Shown here piece by piece: positions 18,883 through 26,336 of a DNA stretch of 38,448 nt. Source of the DNA: an uncultured beta proteobacterium (GTDB taxonomy: Bacteria > Pseudomonadota > Gammaproteobacteria > Burkholderiales > Burkholderiaceae_C); NCBI GenBank assembly GCA_903832285.1, contig CAILAY010000158.1, forward strand, positions 1 through 38,448. The letters run 5' to 3'. Under the pieces are notes generated by a model. That model did no database searches, was not told the origin of the DNA, and saw nothing but the letters and a program-made list of their open reading frames with translations. Every line of letters begins with the position of its first letter. Position 1 is the stretch's first letter. The position numbers and the translations under genes were made by a program.

Positions 18883-18958
18883 TGGTGGGACGTGCGGGGG
18901 TCGAACCCACGACAAACGGATTAAAAGTCCGCTGCTCTACCAACTGAGCTAACGTCCC
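18883..18958 (-). tRNA. tRNA-Lys, anticodon UUU
   Basis: A 76-nt cloverleaf including an encoded CCA. Acceptor arm GGGACGT/ACGTCCC, D stem GCTC/GAGC, anticodon stem GCGGA/TCCGT around CTTTTAA (anticodon TTT), T stem GTGGG/CCCGC with loop TTCGACC, discriminator A then CCA. It reads AAA and AAG lysine codons. As an ANN-decoding tRNA it should carry t6A37, the base modified by TcdA, whose gene is next upstream. Confidence 0.97.
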
Positions 18959-19004
18959 CCGATGCAGCCGCTTCAAATATTTTCAATCGTTAGCGCAGCC
19001 GCAA

Positions 19005-19010
19005 ATTATA
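19005..19010 (-). promoter_or_regulatory. -10 box for tRNA-Lys
   Basis: A perfect TATAAT on the minus strand, 46 bp before the mature tRNA 5' end, giving a leader of about 40 nt for RNase P to remove. The -35 region is poor. Confidence 0.45.
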
Positions 19011-19054
19011 GCGTGGATTAGGTCCTTCTCAGGCCTGGTTCATCGGGTGGAACA

Positions 19055-19090
19055 GCGTCTGCGATCGCGCTGGTTTCAAACAACAGACGC
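19055..19090. repeat. Inverted repeat downstream of tcdA
   Basis: GCGTCTG (19055-19061) and CAGACGC (19084-19090), perfect 7-bp arms with a 22-nt loop, in the 160-bp gap between tcdA and tRNA-Lys. No T-run follows. It may mark the 3' end of the tolB operon message. Confidence 0.4.
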
Positions 19091-19121
19091 GAAGTACGCC
19101 GGGTCATGAAACTTGGTTCTT

Positions 19122-19886
19122 TCAGTTTGCCGTGGGTGCCGCGATCTGATCCAGGATCCAGCTCGCAGCACAAAAACCGAAAGTCGCCGTGACCCCCACC
19201 GACGATCCGTAGCCGTGGCAATTCAGACTCCCGTCCAGCACTGGGGCACACTCCGCCGCAGCGCTGCGCACGTTCTCGTGGCTGAAGACACAATTGATCC
19301 CCATCTTTCTTCCGGCAGCCGGTGCCGCGTGGTGCTTGCGCAGCCGTGAACGCAATTGCGCAAGCAAGGGGTCGTGGGTCGCGAGCGCAAGATCGGCGAT
19401 ATCCACCTGATGGGCTTGCCGCTTTCCCCCGGCAGCACCGACCGTAATGAAAACGGTGTGCACGGTGCCGGCCCACGAAGCCATCGCGACCTTGGCCCTT
19501 ATCTGGTCACAGGCGTCGATCACGGCGTCGACCCCCGTGGGCAACAGACCTGGCCAGTTTTCTGGATCAACGAACTCTTCCACACAAGTCACATCGCAAG
19601 CCGGGTTGATCAGCGCAATGCGGTCGCGCATCGCCAGCACCTTCGCCTGTCCCAGGCTGGGCTCCAATGCGTGAATCTGCCGGTTCATGTTGGACTCGGC
19701 AATATGGTCCAGGTCAATCAACGTCAGGCGGCCGACCCCGCTACGAGCAAGCGCTTCGGCGGACCAGGATCCAACGCCCCCAATGCCGACGACCGCGATA
19801 TGACTTTTTCGAATCTTGCCCGCCGCAGTCGCGCCATATAGACGGTCCAGGCCGCCGAATCTGCGCTGCAAGTCGGGGATCGTCAT
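19122..19886 (-). CDS. tcdA: tRNA threonylcarbamoyladenosine dehydratase TcdA
   Basis: A 254-residue E1-like (ThiF/MoeB superfamily) enzyme that uses ATP to convert t6A37 to cyclic ct6A37 in ANN-decoding tRNAs. Visible: RRFGGLDRLYG at the N-terminus, the nucleotide-binding loop VVGIGGVGSW (residues 32-41), TLIDLDHIAESNMNRQIHAL, VDAVIDACDQIRAK, and a C-terminal region with GINCVFSHENVR and GSSVGVTATFG. These are TcdA features rather than those of ThiF or MoeB; there is no Zn-binding CxxC pair. It starts 13 bp after cpoB on the same strand, so it is probably the last gene of the tolB operon. Confidence 0.93.
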   Translation of the reverse strand: MTIPDLQRRFGGLDRLYGATAAGKIRKSHIAVVGIGGVGSWSAEALARSGVGRLTLIDLDHIAESNMNRQIHALEPSLGQAKVLAMRDRIALINPACDVTCVEEFVDPENWPGLLPTGVDAVIDACDQIRAKVAMASWAGTVHTVFITVGAAGGKRQAHQVDIADLALATHDPLLAQLRSRLRKHHAAPAAGRKMGINCVFSHENVRSAAAECAPVLDGSLNCHGYGSSVGVTATFGFCAASWILDQIAAPTAN

Positions 19887-19899
19887 GGCCCAGAGCCCA

Positions 19900-20727
19900 C
19901 TATTTCAAGTGCGCAAGTCTGTCCTTTGCCGCGGCCGCAGCATCCGACTGCGGATAAGCCTTTATCAGGTCTTCAAGGGTTTTGCGCGCGGCTTTAGGAT
20001 CCTTCAATTCGAGCTGGCAATTGGCGATCGAAAGTTGCGCCTCGGGCACGCGCACGTAATCCGGCGTCTGACCCTGCAGCGCGCGGAAATTGATGATCGC
20101 TTCCTTGTAGTCGCGTGTGGCGTATTGCGCGTTACCCAACCAGAACAGCGCCGAATTCCGATATTCGCTGATCCCATAACGGTTGATGAATGCGACGAAC
20201 AAGGTCTGTGCCGCGGCAAATTCACCCTTCTTCACCATGGCAAGCGCGGTGTCGAAATCCCTTTGCTCCGCTGGCTCTGCGAGAAACTCCCTGCCGTCGA
20301 CCGTCACGCGCGACGGCTCCAGTTTTCGCAGTCGGGCGTCCACGCCTGCCGCCGCATCGCTCAGGCGCCGCTGCGACTCTGCCACGTCGCGCTGCAACTG
20401 TTCATCCTGACCGCGCAGCCGCGCCAACTCCGCGCGCAAGCCCTCAATCTGATTCTGCAGATCTACCAGACTGCGGCGCAATGATGTGTTCTCCTCGTCT
20501 GCCTTGCGTCCCTGTTCGACCAACTGCGCATCATGTTCCTTGCGCAGGGTCTCCACGCGCTGGCGCAGATCCAGAATCGCCTTGCGCGCCTCATCATCTT
20601 CGAGCAAGCTGGCCTGTGCTGATGCAAAACTTGCCAACAAGACTGCGCAGACCAGAGCCTTCACAATCGATCGCGGGCGGTGCAGCAGGTGGGTCACCGC
20701 AGTCAAGGGAGCCGTCATTTTCATCAT
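19900..20727 (-). CDS. cpoB: Cell division coordinator CpoB (YbgF)
   Basis: A 275-residue periplasmic protein. A signal peptide (about 1-40, ending ASAQA) is followed by a coiled-coil trimerisation domain (about 45-125, LRQRVETLRKEHDAQL... to LRAELARLRGQDEQLQRD) and three TPRs (about 155-270), including RNSALFWLGNAQYATRDYKEAIINF and AQLSIANCQLELKD. In E. coli CpoB binds TolA and tunes PBP1B activity at the septum, linking Tol-Pal to cell-wall synthesis. Its start (ATG ATG at 20727/20724) overlaps the pal stop; AGGA lies about 5 nt before it. Confidence 0.93.
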   Translation of the reverse strand: MMKMTAPLTAVTHLLHRPRSIVKALVCAVLLASFASAQASLLEDDEARKAILDLRQRVETLRKEHDAQLVEQGRKADEENTSLRRSLVDLQNQIEGLRAELARLRGQDEQLQRDVAESQRRLSDAAAGVDARLRKLEPSRVTVDGREFLAEPAEQRDFDTALAMVKKGEFAAAQTLFVAFINRYGISEYRNSALFWLGNAQYATRDYKEAIINFRALQGQTPDYVRVPEAQLSIANCQLELKDPKAARKTLEDLIKAYPQSDAAAAAKDRLAHLK

Positions 20728-21257
20728 CGAATCCTCATTTCAGCGCGTCGATTCCTTGCCATAGCCGCTTCGTCATTGCCCGCTGCCGCGGGTTTTTCCT
20801 TGCCGAAGCTAACCGCTTCAACCTGTGTTTCCTCCACGCCGAGCAGAGTCAGCGCTTGACGCACCGCTTCCGCGCGCTTTTGACCCAGCGCCAGGTTGTA
20901 TTCCCGCCCCCCACGCTCGTCAGTATGGCCCTCGATAGCCAACCTGCGCTTGCGGTCGGCCGATAGAAATCGTGCGTTGGATTCAATCACCGGCTGAAAC
21001 TCAGGCTTGATCACGTAACTGTCGTAATCAAAAAACACCAGTTTGGCCTCGGTGACCACCGCCGCGCTACTGTCATTGCGAACTGCCACGACCGGCGCCA
21101 CGCCACTGAGCGCAGACGCGCCCGCGACACCAGCACTTCCCTGCGAACTGACCGGGTTCACGCTCTTGTCTTCGACCGGTACGTCGTCCAGTTTCACTCC
21201 CGATGCGCAGCCCACCAAGGCCCAAGCCACCGCAACAGTCGACAAAATCAAACGCAT
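20724..21257 (-). CDS. pal: Peptidoglycan-associated lipoprotein Pal
   Basis: A 177-residue outer-membrane lipoprotein. Lipobox LVGC with Cys17; a flexible Ser/Ala/Val-rich linker (about 18-68); then an OmpA-like domain (about 70-175) with VFFDYDSYVIKPEF, the peptidoglycan-binding EGHTDERGGREYNLALGQKRAEAV and AMARNRRAEMRI. It anchors the outer membrane to peptidoglycan and binds TolB. A TAGGAG ribosome binding site lies about 8 nt before the ATG. It is 27 bp after tolB and overlaps cpoB by 4 nt. Confidence 0.97.
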   Translation of the reverse strand: MRLILSTVAVAWALVGCASGVKLDDVPVEDKSVNPVSSQGSAGVAGASALSGVAPVVAVRNDSSAAVVTEAKLVFFDYDSYVIKPEFQPVIESNARFLSADRKRRLAIEGHTDERGGREYNLALGQKRAEAVRQALTLLGVEETQVEAVSFGKEKPAAAGNDEAAMARNRRAEMRIR

Positions 21258-21284
21258 GAAGGAACTCCTATGGATTGCACTGCA

Positions 21285-22568
21285 CTACGGCTTCTGGAAC
21301 GGACCCCAGTCGGGTTCCCTGATGTCACCACCCTGACCAGCCAGTCGGGCCTTGATTTTTCCGTCCAGCGTAGTGGTCATCAGCGCCTCTTTTCCCTGCT
21401 GATGCGTGGCGAACACGATGAGCCGGCTATTGGGCGCAAAACTTGGACTTTCGTCGCTCGTGGTATCCGTAATCGCGGTCACGGTGCCGCTTGCCAGTTC
21501 CATAAGATGGAGCTTGAAGGCGCCATTCACCCGGGAAATGTAGGCCATCCAGCGCCCGTCCGGGCTCAGCGCTGGTGAGATGTTGTAGTTCCCGGTGAAG
21601 GTCACGCGCTCCACGCCAGCACCACTGGGCGCCATCCGGTAGATCTGCGGGGCACCGCCGCGGTCGCTGACAAAATAGATGTAGCGACCATCCGGTGAGT
21701 AGGCAGGTTCAGTATCGATGCTGCCCGACTGCGTCAGGCGACGCGGTTCACCCCCATTGGCATCCAGCGTGTAAAGCTGTGACCCACCATCTCGACTCAA
21801 TGTGACCGAGAGCGACTTTCCATCCGGCGCCCAAGCCGGGGCGCTGTTGGAACCCTTGAAATTGGCGATCAAGCGCCGCTTGCCCGTGGTGACCTCGTGT
21901 ACATAAACCACGGGTTTGCGCGACTCGAATGACACATAAGCCAGTTGCGCGCCGGTGGGCGACCATGCCGGAGAAATGATGGGTTCTGGACTGGCCAGCG
22001 CGGATTGGGCATTTTCACCGTCCGAGTCCGCCACCCACAGGTTGTAGCGCTGTGCCGATTTGGTCACGTACGCAATTCGCGTTGAAAAGATTCCCTTGTC
22101 ACCCGTCAGTCGTTCGTAGACAAAATCCGCAACCCGGTGCGCTACCAGGCGCAAATCCGCCGACTGCACCACGTAGCTTTGCCCGCCCACGTCCTGAGCA
22201 CGCACAACGTCCCAAAGACGAAAGCGCACATCGAAGCGCCCGTCCGCTAGTCGCGCAACGCTGCCGGTGACCAGTGAATCCGCAGCTTTTTGACGCCACA
22301 CCGCGACGTCGGGCCGCGTAGATTCGTCATACGCCACCCCGCTGGCATCAACGATCCTAAATTGTCCGCTGCGCTGCAGATCTGCCTGCACGATGCCGGC
22401 AATCTTTTGCGGAGCCTGTTCGTCGCCTCGGAAGGCAGCAACGGCAATCGGCATCTGGGTCAGGCCCACGCCTGAAACCTCGACCCTGAACTGTGCCTGC
22501 GCGCTGATTCCGGCGAGCGCCAACAGGGCGAAAATTCCACTACGACACAACTGAGCACTGAAACCCAT
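21285..22568 (-). CDS. tolB: Tol-Pal system beta-propeller protein TolB
   Basis: A 427-residue periplasmic protein. A signal peptide ends near ISAQA (about residue 25), followed by the N-terminal alpha/beta domain (about 26-165) and a six-bladed propeller with repeated SPDG/APDG turns: PAWSPTG, PAWAPDGKSL, PAYSPDGRYIYFVSDRGG, PALSPDGRWMAYIS, PSFAPNSRLIVFAT. It connects Pal with the inner-membrane TolQRA complex. AAAGG lies about 7 nt before the ATG. It is the first gene of this operon; tolQ, tolR and tolA, often upstream, are not here, and the divergent msbA is. Confidence 0.97.
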   Translation of the reverse strand: MGFSAQLCRSGIFALLALAGISAQAQFRVEVSGVGLTQMPIAVAAFRGDEQAPQKIAGIVQADLQRSGQFRIVDASGVAYDESTRPDVAVWRQKAADSLVTGSVARLADGRFDVRFRLWDVVRAQDVGGQSYVVQSADLRLVAHRVADFVYERLTGDKGIFSTRIAYVTKSAQRYNLWVADSDGENAQSALASPEPIISPAWSPTGAQLAYVSFESRKPVVYVHEVTTGKRRLIANFKGSNSAPAWAPDGKSLSVTLSRDGGSQLYTLDANGGEPRRLTQSGSIDTEPAYSPDGRYIYFVSDRGGAPQIYRMAPSGAGVERVTFTGNYNISPALSPDGRWMAYISRVNGAFKLHLMELASGTVTAITDTTSDESPSFAPNSRLIVFATHQQGKEALMTTTLDGKIKARLAGQGGDIREPDWGPFQKP

Positions 22569-22857
22569 GAATACCTTTCTCTACGCAACACGTGTAGCCC
22601 GTCAACTGCACGGCATGCCCGACGGACCCGGTGGATTATGGTACCTCCGCATTGAGTCGGCAGCCCTCGCCAATTGCAAGTCAATACAATGACGCGGCTC
22701 GCCAGGTGTCAAGCGACAGCTCGAACGACCGGCGCACTGGCCTTGCACATGATAATGAACCATCAGCCTTCAGAACTCAAATCAAGATGTCAAATGTAAA
22801 CGGAGGCAACAGCCATTGCGCGTCTGTTCGTGCCTGGGGCGCGCCGGTGGTGGCCGC
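22569..22857. other. Divergent gap between tolB and msbA
   Basis: About 290 bp with no credible gene; an ORF of 76 codons ending at 22861 has no family features. TACAAT at 22684-22689 is a possible -10 for msbA but lacks a -35. On the minus strand TTGACT (22680-22685) resembles a -35 for tolB, also without a partner. A GGAGG at 22802-22806 bears on the msbA start. Confidence 0.4.
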
Positions 22858-24639
22858 ATGAAAGCCACACCCGAGGGCGCGGTGGCTGGCACATTTGGAC
22901 AGCGGATGATGCGACTGGTTCCCTACTTTGGACGCCCGCGCTGGCTCTGGCTAGCGGTTGTTCTCACGACCATTGTGGGCTCCGCGTCAGAAGCGGCCGT
23001 GCCGCGTCTGCTCAATTTTCTGGTGACCAAGTTTGGCCAGCCTGCCTTTCCGCTTTGGATCGTGCCCTGTCTGGTGATTGGTCTGTTCGCCTTTCGCGGT
23101 CTGGCCGGTTTCATGGCACAAATGGCGCTGACACGGATCGCCAACAACGGCATCTTCAGACTGCGCAGCGAGATGTTCCAAAAACTGCAAAGCGCCCGTA
23201 TGCAGCTGTTTTCGCTGCAGTCCGCCAGCACCCTCGCCAACACCGTGGTGTATGAGGTGCAGACGGGGTCCAACCAACTGGTCTATGCCCTGCTGAGCCT
23301 GACCAAGGACGGGCTCACCGTCGTGTTCCTGCTGGCCATGCTCTTCTATCGCAACTGGCAATTGACGCTGATCGTGCTGTTTCTTTTTCCTGCCGTCTCG
23401 GTGGTGATGAAGACGCTTTCCAAACGCCTGTACCGCATCACTCAGGCCAGCCAGACCGCGACCGACGAACTGGCCTACGTGGTGGAAGAGAACATCCTGG
23501 CACACCGCACGATACGATTGCATGGCGCGCAAGCCTCGCAAAGCGAACGCTTTCGAGGCTTCAGCGACAGGTTACGCCGACTCGCCATGAAATCCTCGAC
23601 CGCGTCCTCGGCCATGACGCCGCTGACGCAAATGCTGGGCGCAGCGGCGCTGTCGGCGGTCGTGACGATCGCGTTGTGGCAAAGCCAGAGCGTTGGCTCC
23701 AAAGTGGGCGATTTCATTGAGTTCGTCACCGGCATGCTGATGCTGCTGGCGCCGATCAAACACCTCGCCGACCTCGCCAATCCGATCACCCGTGGCTTGG
23801 CTGCCGTGGAGCGCGGACTCAAACTCATCGACGAAACTCAGAGTGAACCCAGCGGCGGCACGGTGCTGCAGCGCGCCCAGGGGCGGTTGCAATTCGATGC
23901 AGTCAGCCTGCACTACGCCGCCGACGCGGCATTGGCCTTGGACCACGTCAGCCTGAATATTGAACCGGGAGAAATCGTCGCCTTTGTGGGTCCGTCCGGC
24001 GCGGGAAAAACCAGTCTGATGAATCTTTTGCCACGCTTTATCTTGCCCTCTGAAGGAAAAATTATTGTCGACAACATACCCACCGAGAACTGGGACATTC
24101 AGTCTTTGCGCAGTCAGTTCGCCATGGTGAGCCAGGACGTTGTGATGCTGAACGACAGCGTCGCGGCCAATGTGGCTCTGGGCCAGACGCTGGACCGCGA
24201 GCGCGTGGAACATTGTCTGGAAGCGGCGAATCTGTCTCAACATGTGGCGAGTCTGCCGCAGGGCATGGACACGCTGGTGGGACACAACGCGGTGCAATTC
24301 TCTGGCGGCCAGCGGCAGCGTCTGGCAATCGCACGGGCACTCTACAAGGACGCACCGATCCTGATTCTGGATGAAGCGACCTCGGCGCTGGACAACGAAT
24401 CCGAGCGCCTGGTGCAGGAAGCCCTGCAGCGCTTGATGACCGGTCGCACCACCTTGATCGTGGCGCACCGCATCTCCACCATCGAACACGCGGACCGGAT
24501 CATCGTCATGTCCAGTGGTCGCATCGTGGAGCAAGGGCCCCACGCCGAGCTGGTGCGCCAGCAAGGGCTGTACTCGCGTCTGCATCGACTGGGATTTGGC
24601 GAACACAGCGCTGCACCGGTGACACAGGAAGCCGTTTGA
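22858..24639 (+). CDS. msbA: Lipid A export ABC transporter MsbA
   Basis: A 593-residue fused ABC exporter (six transmembrane helices, then ATPase) that flips lipid A-core across the inner membrane. Membrane domain about 25-310; ATPase from about 340 with aromatic A-loop Tyr in LHYAADAALAL, Walker A GPSGAGKTS, Q-loop AMVSQDVVML, signature QFSGGQRQRLAIARAL, Walker B ILILDEATSALD and switch His in VAHRIST. The ATG at 22858 is chosen because the residues before it look non-homologous, but a TTG at 22816 has a far better Shine-Dalgarno (GGAGG, 9 nt upstream) and would add 14 residues. Two glycosyltransferase genes follow, supporting an LPS role. Confidence 0.9.
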   Translation: MKATPEGAVAGTFGQRMMRLVPYFGRPRWLWLAVVLTTIVGSASEAAVPRLLNFLVTKFGQPAFPLWIVPCLVIGLFAFRGLAGFMAQMALTRIANNGIFRLRSEMFQKLQSARMQLFSLQSASTLANTVVYEVQTGSNQLVYALLSLTKDGLTVVFLLAMLFYRNWQLTLIVLFLFPAVSVVMKTLSKRLYRITQASQTATDELAYVVEENILAHRTIRLHGAQASQSERFRGFSDRLRRLAMKSSTASSAMTPLTQMLGAAALSAVVTIALWQSQSVGSKVGDFIEFVTGMLMLLAPIKHLADLANPITRGLAAVERGLKLIDETQSEPSGGTVLQRAQGRLQFDAVSLHYAADAALALDHVSLNIEPGEIVAFVGPSGAGKTSLMNLLPRFILPSEGKIIVDNIPTENWDIQSLRSQFAMVSQDVVMLNDSVAANVALGQTLDRERVEHCLEAANLSQHVASLPQGMDTLVGHNAVQFSGGQRQRLAIARALYKDAPILILDEATSALDNESERLVQEALQRLMTGRTTLIVAHRISTIEHADRIIVMSSGRIVEQGPHAELVRQQGLYSRLHRLGFGEHSAAPVTQEAV

Positions 24640-24684
24640 AAGCGAGCGCCGTGCGTCATCTCGTGTCAAATCCAGCATAGATCC

Positions 24685-25446
24685 ATGTTGAGCGTCATCG
24701 TCATCACCAAGAACGAATCTCGCGACATTGCCCGCTGCCTGGCATCGGTCGCCTGGGTCGACGAAATCATCGTGCTCGATTCGGGCAGCAGCGACGACAC
24801 CGTCGCCATTTGTCAGCGCTTCACGCCGCTGGTATTCATCACCGACTGGCCGGGTTTTGGTCCGCAAAAGCAGCGCGCGCTGGACAAGGCGAGCAGCGAC
24901 TGGGTGCTTTCGCTGGACGCCGATGAGGAAGTCACCGCAGCCTTGAGACATGAAATTGAGCGGGCGATGCTGAGCAACGATGCGCAGGGGTTCGAGATTC
25001 CGCGACTGTCGAGCTATTGCGGCCGACAGATGAAGCATGGCGGCTGGTGGCCGGATCACGTACTGCGCCTGTTCCGACGCGAACGAGGACATTTCACGGA
25101 TGATGCAGTGCACGAGCGGGTCGTGGTGTCCGGTCGGATCGAACGCCTGAGCCAACCCATTTTGCACGAGTCCTATTTCGATCTCAACGAGGTGCTGGAC
25201 AAGGTCAACAGCTACTCCACGCTTGGCGCGAAAGCGCTTTTTGAACAGGGCAGGCGCTCCAGCCTGGGCTTGGCCATCGGCAAAGGTTTATGGACTTTCA
25301 TCCGCACCTACTTTTTGCGCGCCGGCTTCCTGGACGGCGTCCAGGGATTGATGCTGGCCATGTCGAATGCTGAAGCGAGCTACTACAAATATTTGAAATT
25401 GCGCGACCTCTACCGCACCCAGGAAACCACCAAGCCCGCCCCATGA
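24685..25446 (+). CDS. Family 2 glycosyltransferase, WaaE-like (LPS core)
   Basis: A 253-residue GT2 enzyme, similar in layout to WaaE/KdtX, which adds a glucose to heptose I of the LPS inner core. It starts MLSVIVITKNESRDIARCL, has the nucleotide-binding DEIIVLDSGSSDDTV, a catalytic DxD-type Asp78-Ala-Asp80 in LSLDADEEV, RLFRRERGHFTDDAVHERV, and a C-terminal membrane-associated stretch (TFIRTYFLRAGFLDGVQGLMLAMSNAEASYYKYLKL). It lies 45 bp after msbA and overlaps the next gene by 4 nt (ATGA). The donor and acceptor sugars are inferred from family resemblance only. Confidence 0.85.
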   Translation: MLSVIVITKNESRDIARCLASVAWVDEIIVLDSGSSDDTVAICQRFTPLVFITDWPGFGPQKQRALDKASSDWVLSLDADEEVTAALRHEIERAMLSNDAQGFEIPRLSSYCGRQMKHGGWWPDHVLRLFRRERGHFTDDAVHERVVVSGRIERLSQPILHESYFDLNEVLDKVNSYSTLGAKALFEQGRRSSLGLAIGKGLWTFIRTYFLRAGFLDGVQGLMLAMSNAEASYYKYLKLRDLYRTQETTKPAP

Positions 25447-26324
25447 GCACACCCCATCGAGCCAGCATCAGCGGCTTCACGTTCATCCGCAACGGAGTCG
25501 ATTTCGGCTTCCCGTTTATCGCCTCGATCCGTTCCCTGCTGCCCCTGGTGGACGAGTTCGTGATCGCCGTGGGCCTGGGCCACGACGGCACGCTGGAGCG
25601 GATTCTCTCGTTGAACGACCCGAAGATAAGAATCATCGAAACCGTGTGGAACGAGCGCATGGCGGAGCGCGGTTTTGTCTACGCCCAGCAGAAGATGATT
25701 GCGCAATATTCCTGCACTGGCGACTGGGCTTTCTACCTGGAAGGCGACGAGGTTCTGCATGAGGCCGAACTGGATGCGATCCGCGCCAGCGTGGATCGCC
25801 ATCACGCCAATCCCGCAGTCGAGGCATTGGTCTTCGACTACCTGCATTTTTATGGCGCACCGAGTTGGATCGCGACCAGCCCAGCCTGGTACCGGCGCGA
25901 ATGCCGCCTTATACGCAACACGATTCGCTCGTATGCGCCCGACGGCCAGTTCTGGGTCGTGATGGACAAGCACAAGCACGGGCGCACGCCGCAAGCGGCG
26001 CTGGCCAATGCGCACATCTACCATTACGGCCCGGTGCGCAAAGTGCACTACATGCAGGGAAAGATGGACCTCGTGAACAAGTACTGGAACAAAACGCCGC
26101 CCAAGGTCGACTATCGCCAGATTGATGCGCAAGCGGTGCAGCGCTTCACCGGAACCCACCCGGTGCTGGTGCAGGACTGGCTTGCAACCGAGGCCGAAAC
26201 CGAGTTTTCACCGGACCCTCTCCACGTGCTGACGGCACGAGAGAAGAAACATCGCTGGTCGATGAAACTCGAGCGACTTTTCGGCTGTGACCTGAGCCAC
26301 AAGCACTACAAGCTCGTGGCTTGA
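25443..26324 (+). CDS. Putative glycosyltransferase (GT-A-like)
   Basis: A 293-residue protein with GT-A-like order: ISGFTFIRNGVDFGFPFIASIRSLLPLVDEFVIAVGLGHDGTLE at the N-terminus, then GDWAFYLEGDEVLHE (an acidic EGDE at about 100-103 where GT-A enzymes bind metal-nucleotide), and a C-terminal half rich in Tyr/His/Trp (WYRRECRLIRNTIRSYAPDGQFW, AHIYHYGPVRKVHYMQGKM). No transmembrane helix. The specific sugar is unknown. It overlaps the WaaE-like gene by 4 nt and probably works on the same LPS core. It ends 12 bp from the convergent rng gene with no visible terminator. Confidence 0.75.
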   Translation: MSTPHRASISGFTFIRNGVDFGFPFIASIRSLLPLVDEFVIAVGLGHDGTLERILSLNDPKIRIIETVWNERMAERGFVYAQQKMIAQYSCTGDWAFYLEGDEVLHEAELDAIRASVDRHHANPAVEALVFDYLHFYGAPSWIATSPAWYRRECRLIRNTIRSYAPDGQFWVVMDKHKHGRTPQAALANAHIYHYGPVRKVHYMQGKMDLVNKYWNKTPPKVDYRQIDAQAVQRFTGTHPVLVQDWLATEAETEFSPDPLHVLTAREKKHRWSMKLERLFGCDLSHKHYKLVA

Positions 26325-26336
26325 TCCTGACAGGGT

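Noticed and set aside
18730..18924. 64-codon plus-strand ORF near tRNA-Lys
   Set aside because: It runs through the tRNA terminator and antisense to the tRNA; the end (RGSNPRQT) is the typical false translation of a tRNA.
19018..19108. 29-codon ORF after tcdA
   Set aside because: Too short, no good ribosome binding site, and overlaps an inverted repeat; likely chance.
23572..25167. Long (531-codon) minus-strand ORF opposite msbA
   Set aside because: His/Gln/Arg-rich composition typical of antisense of a GC-rich gene; msbA and the glycosyltransferase are clear on the other strand.
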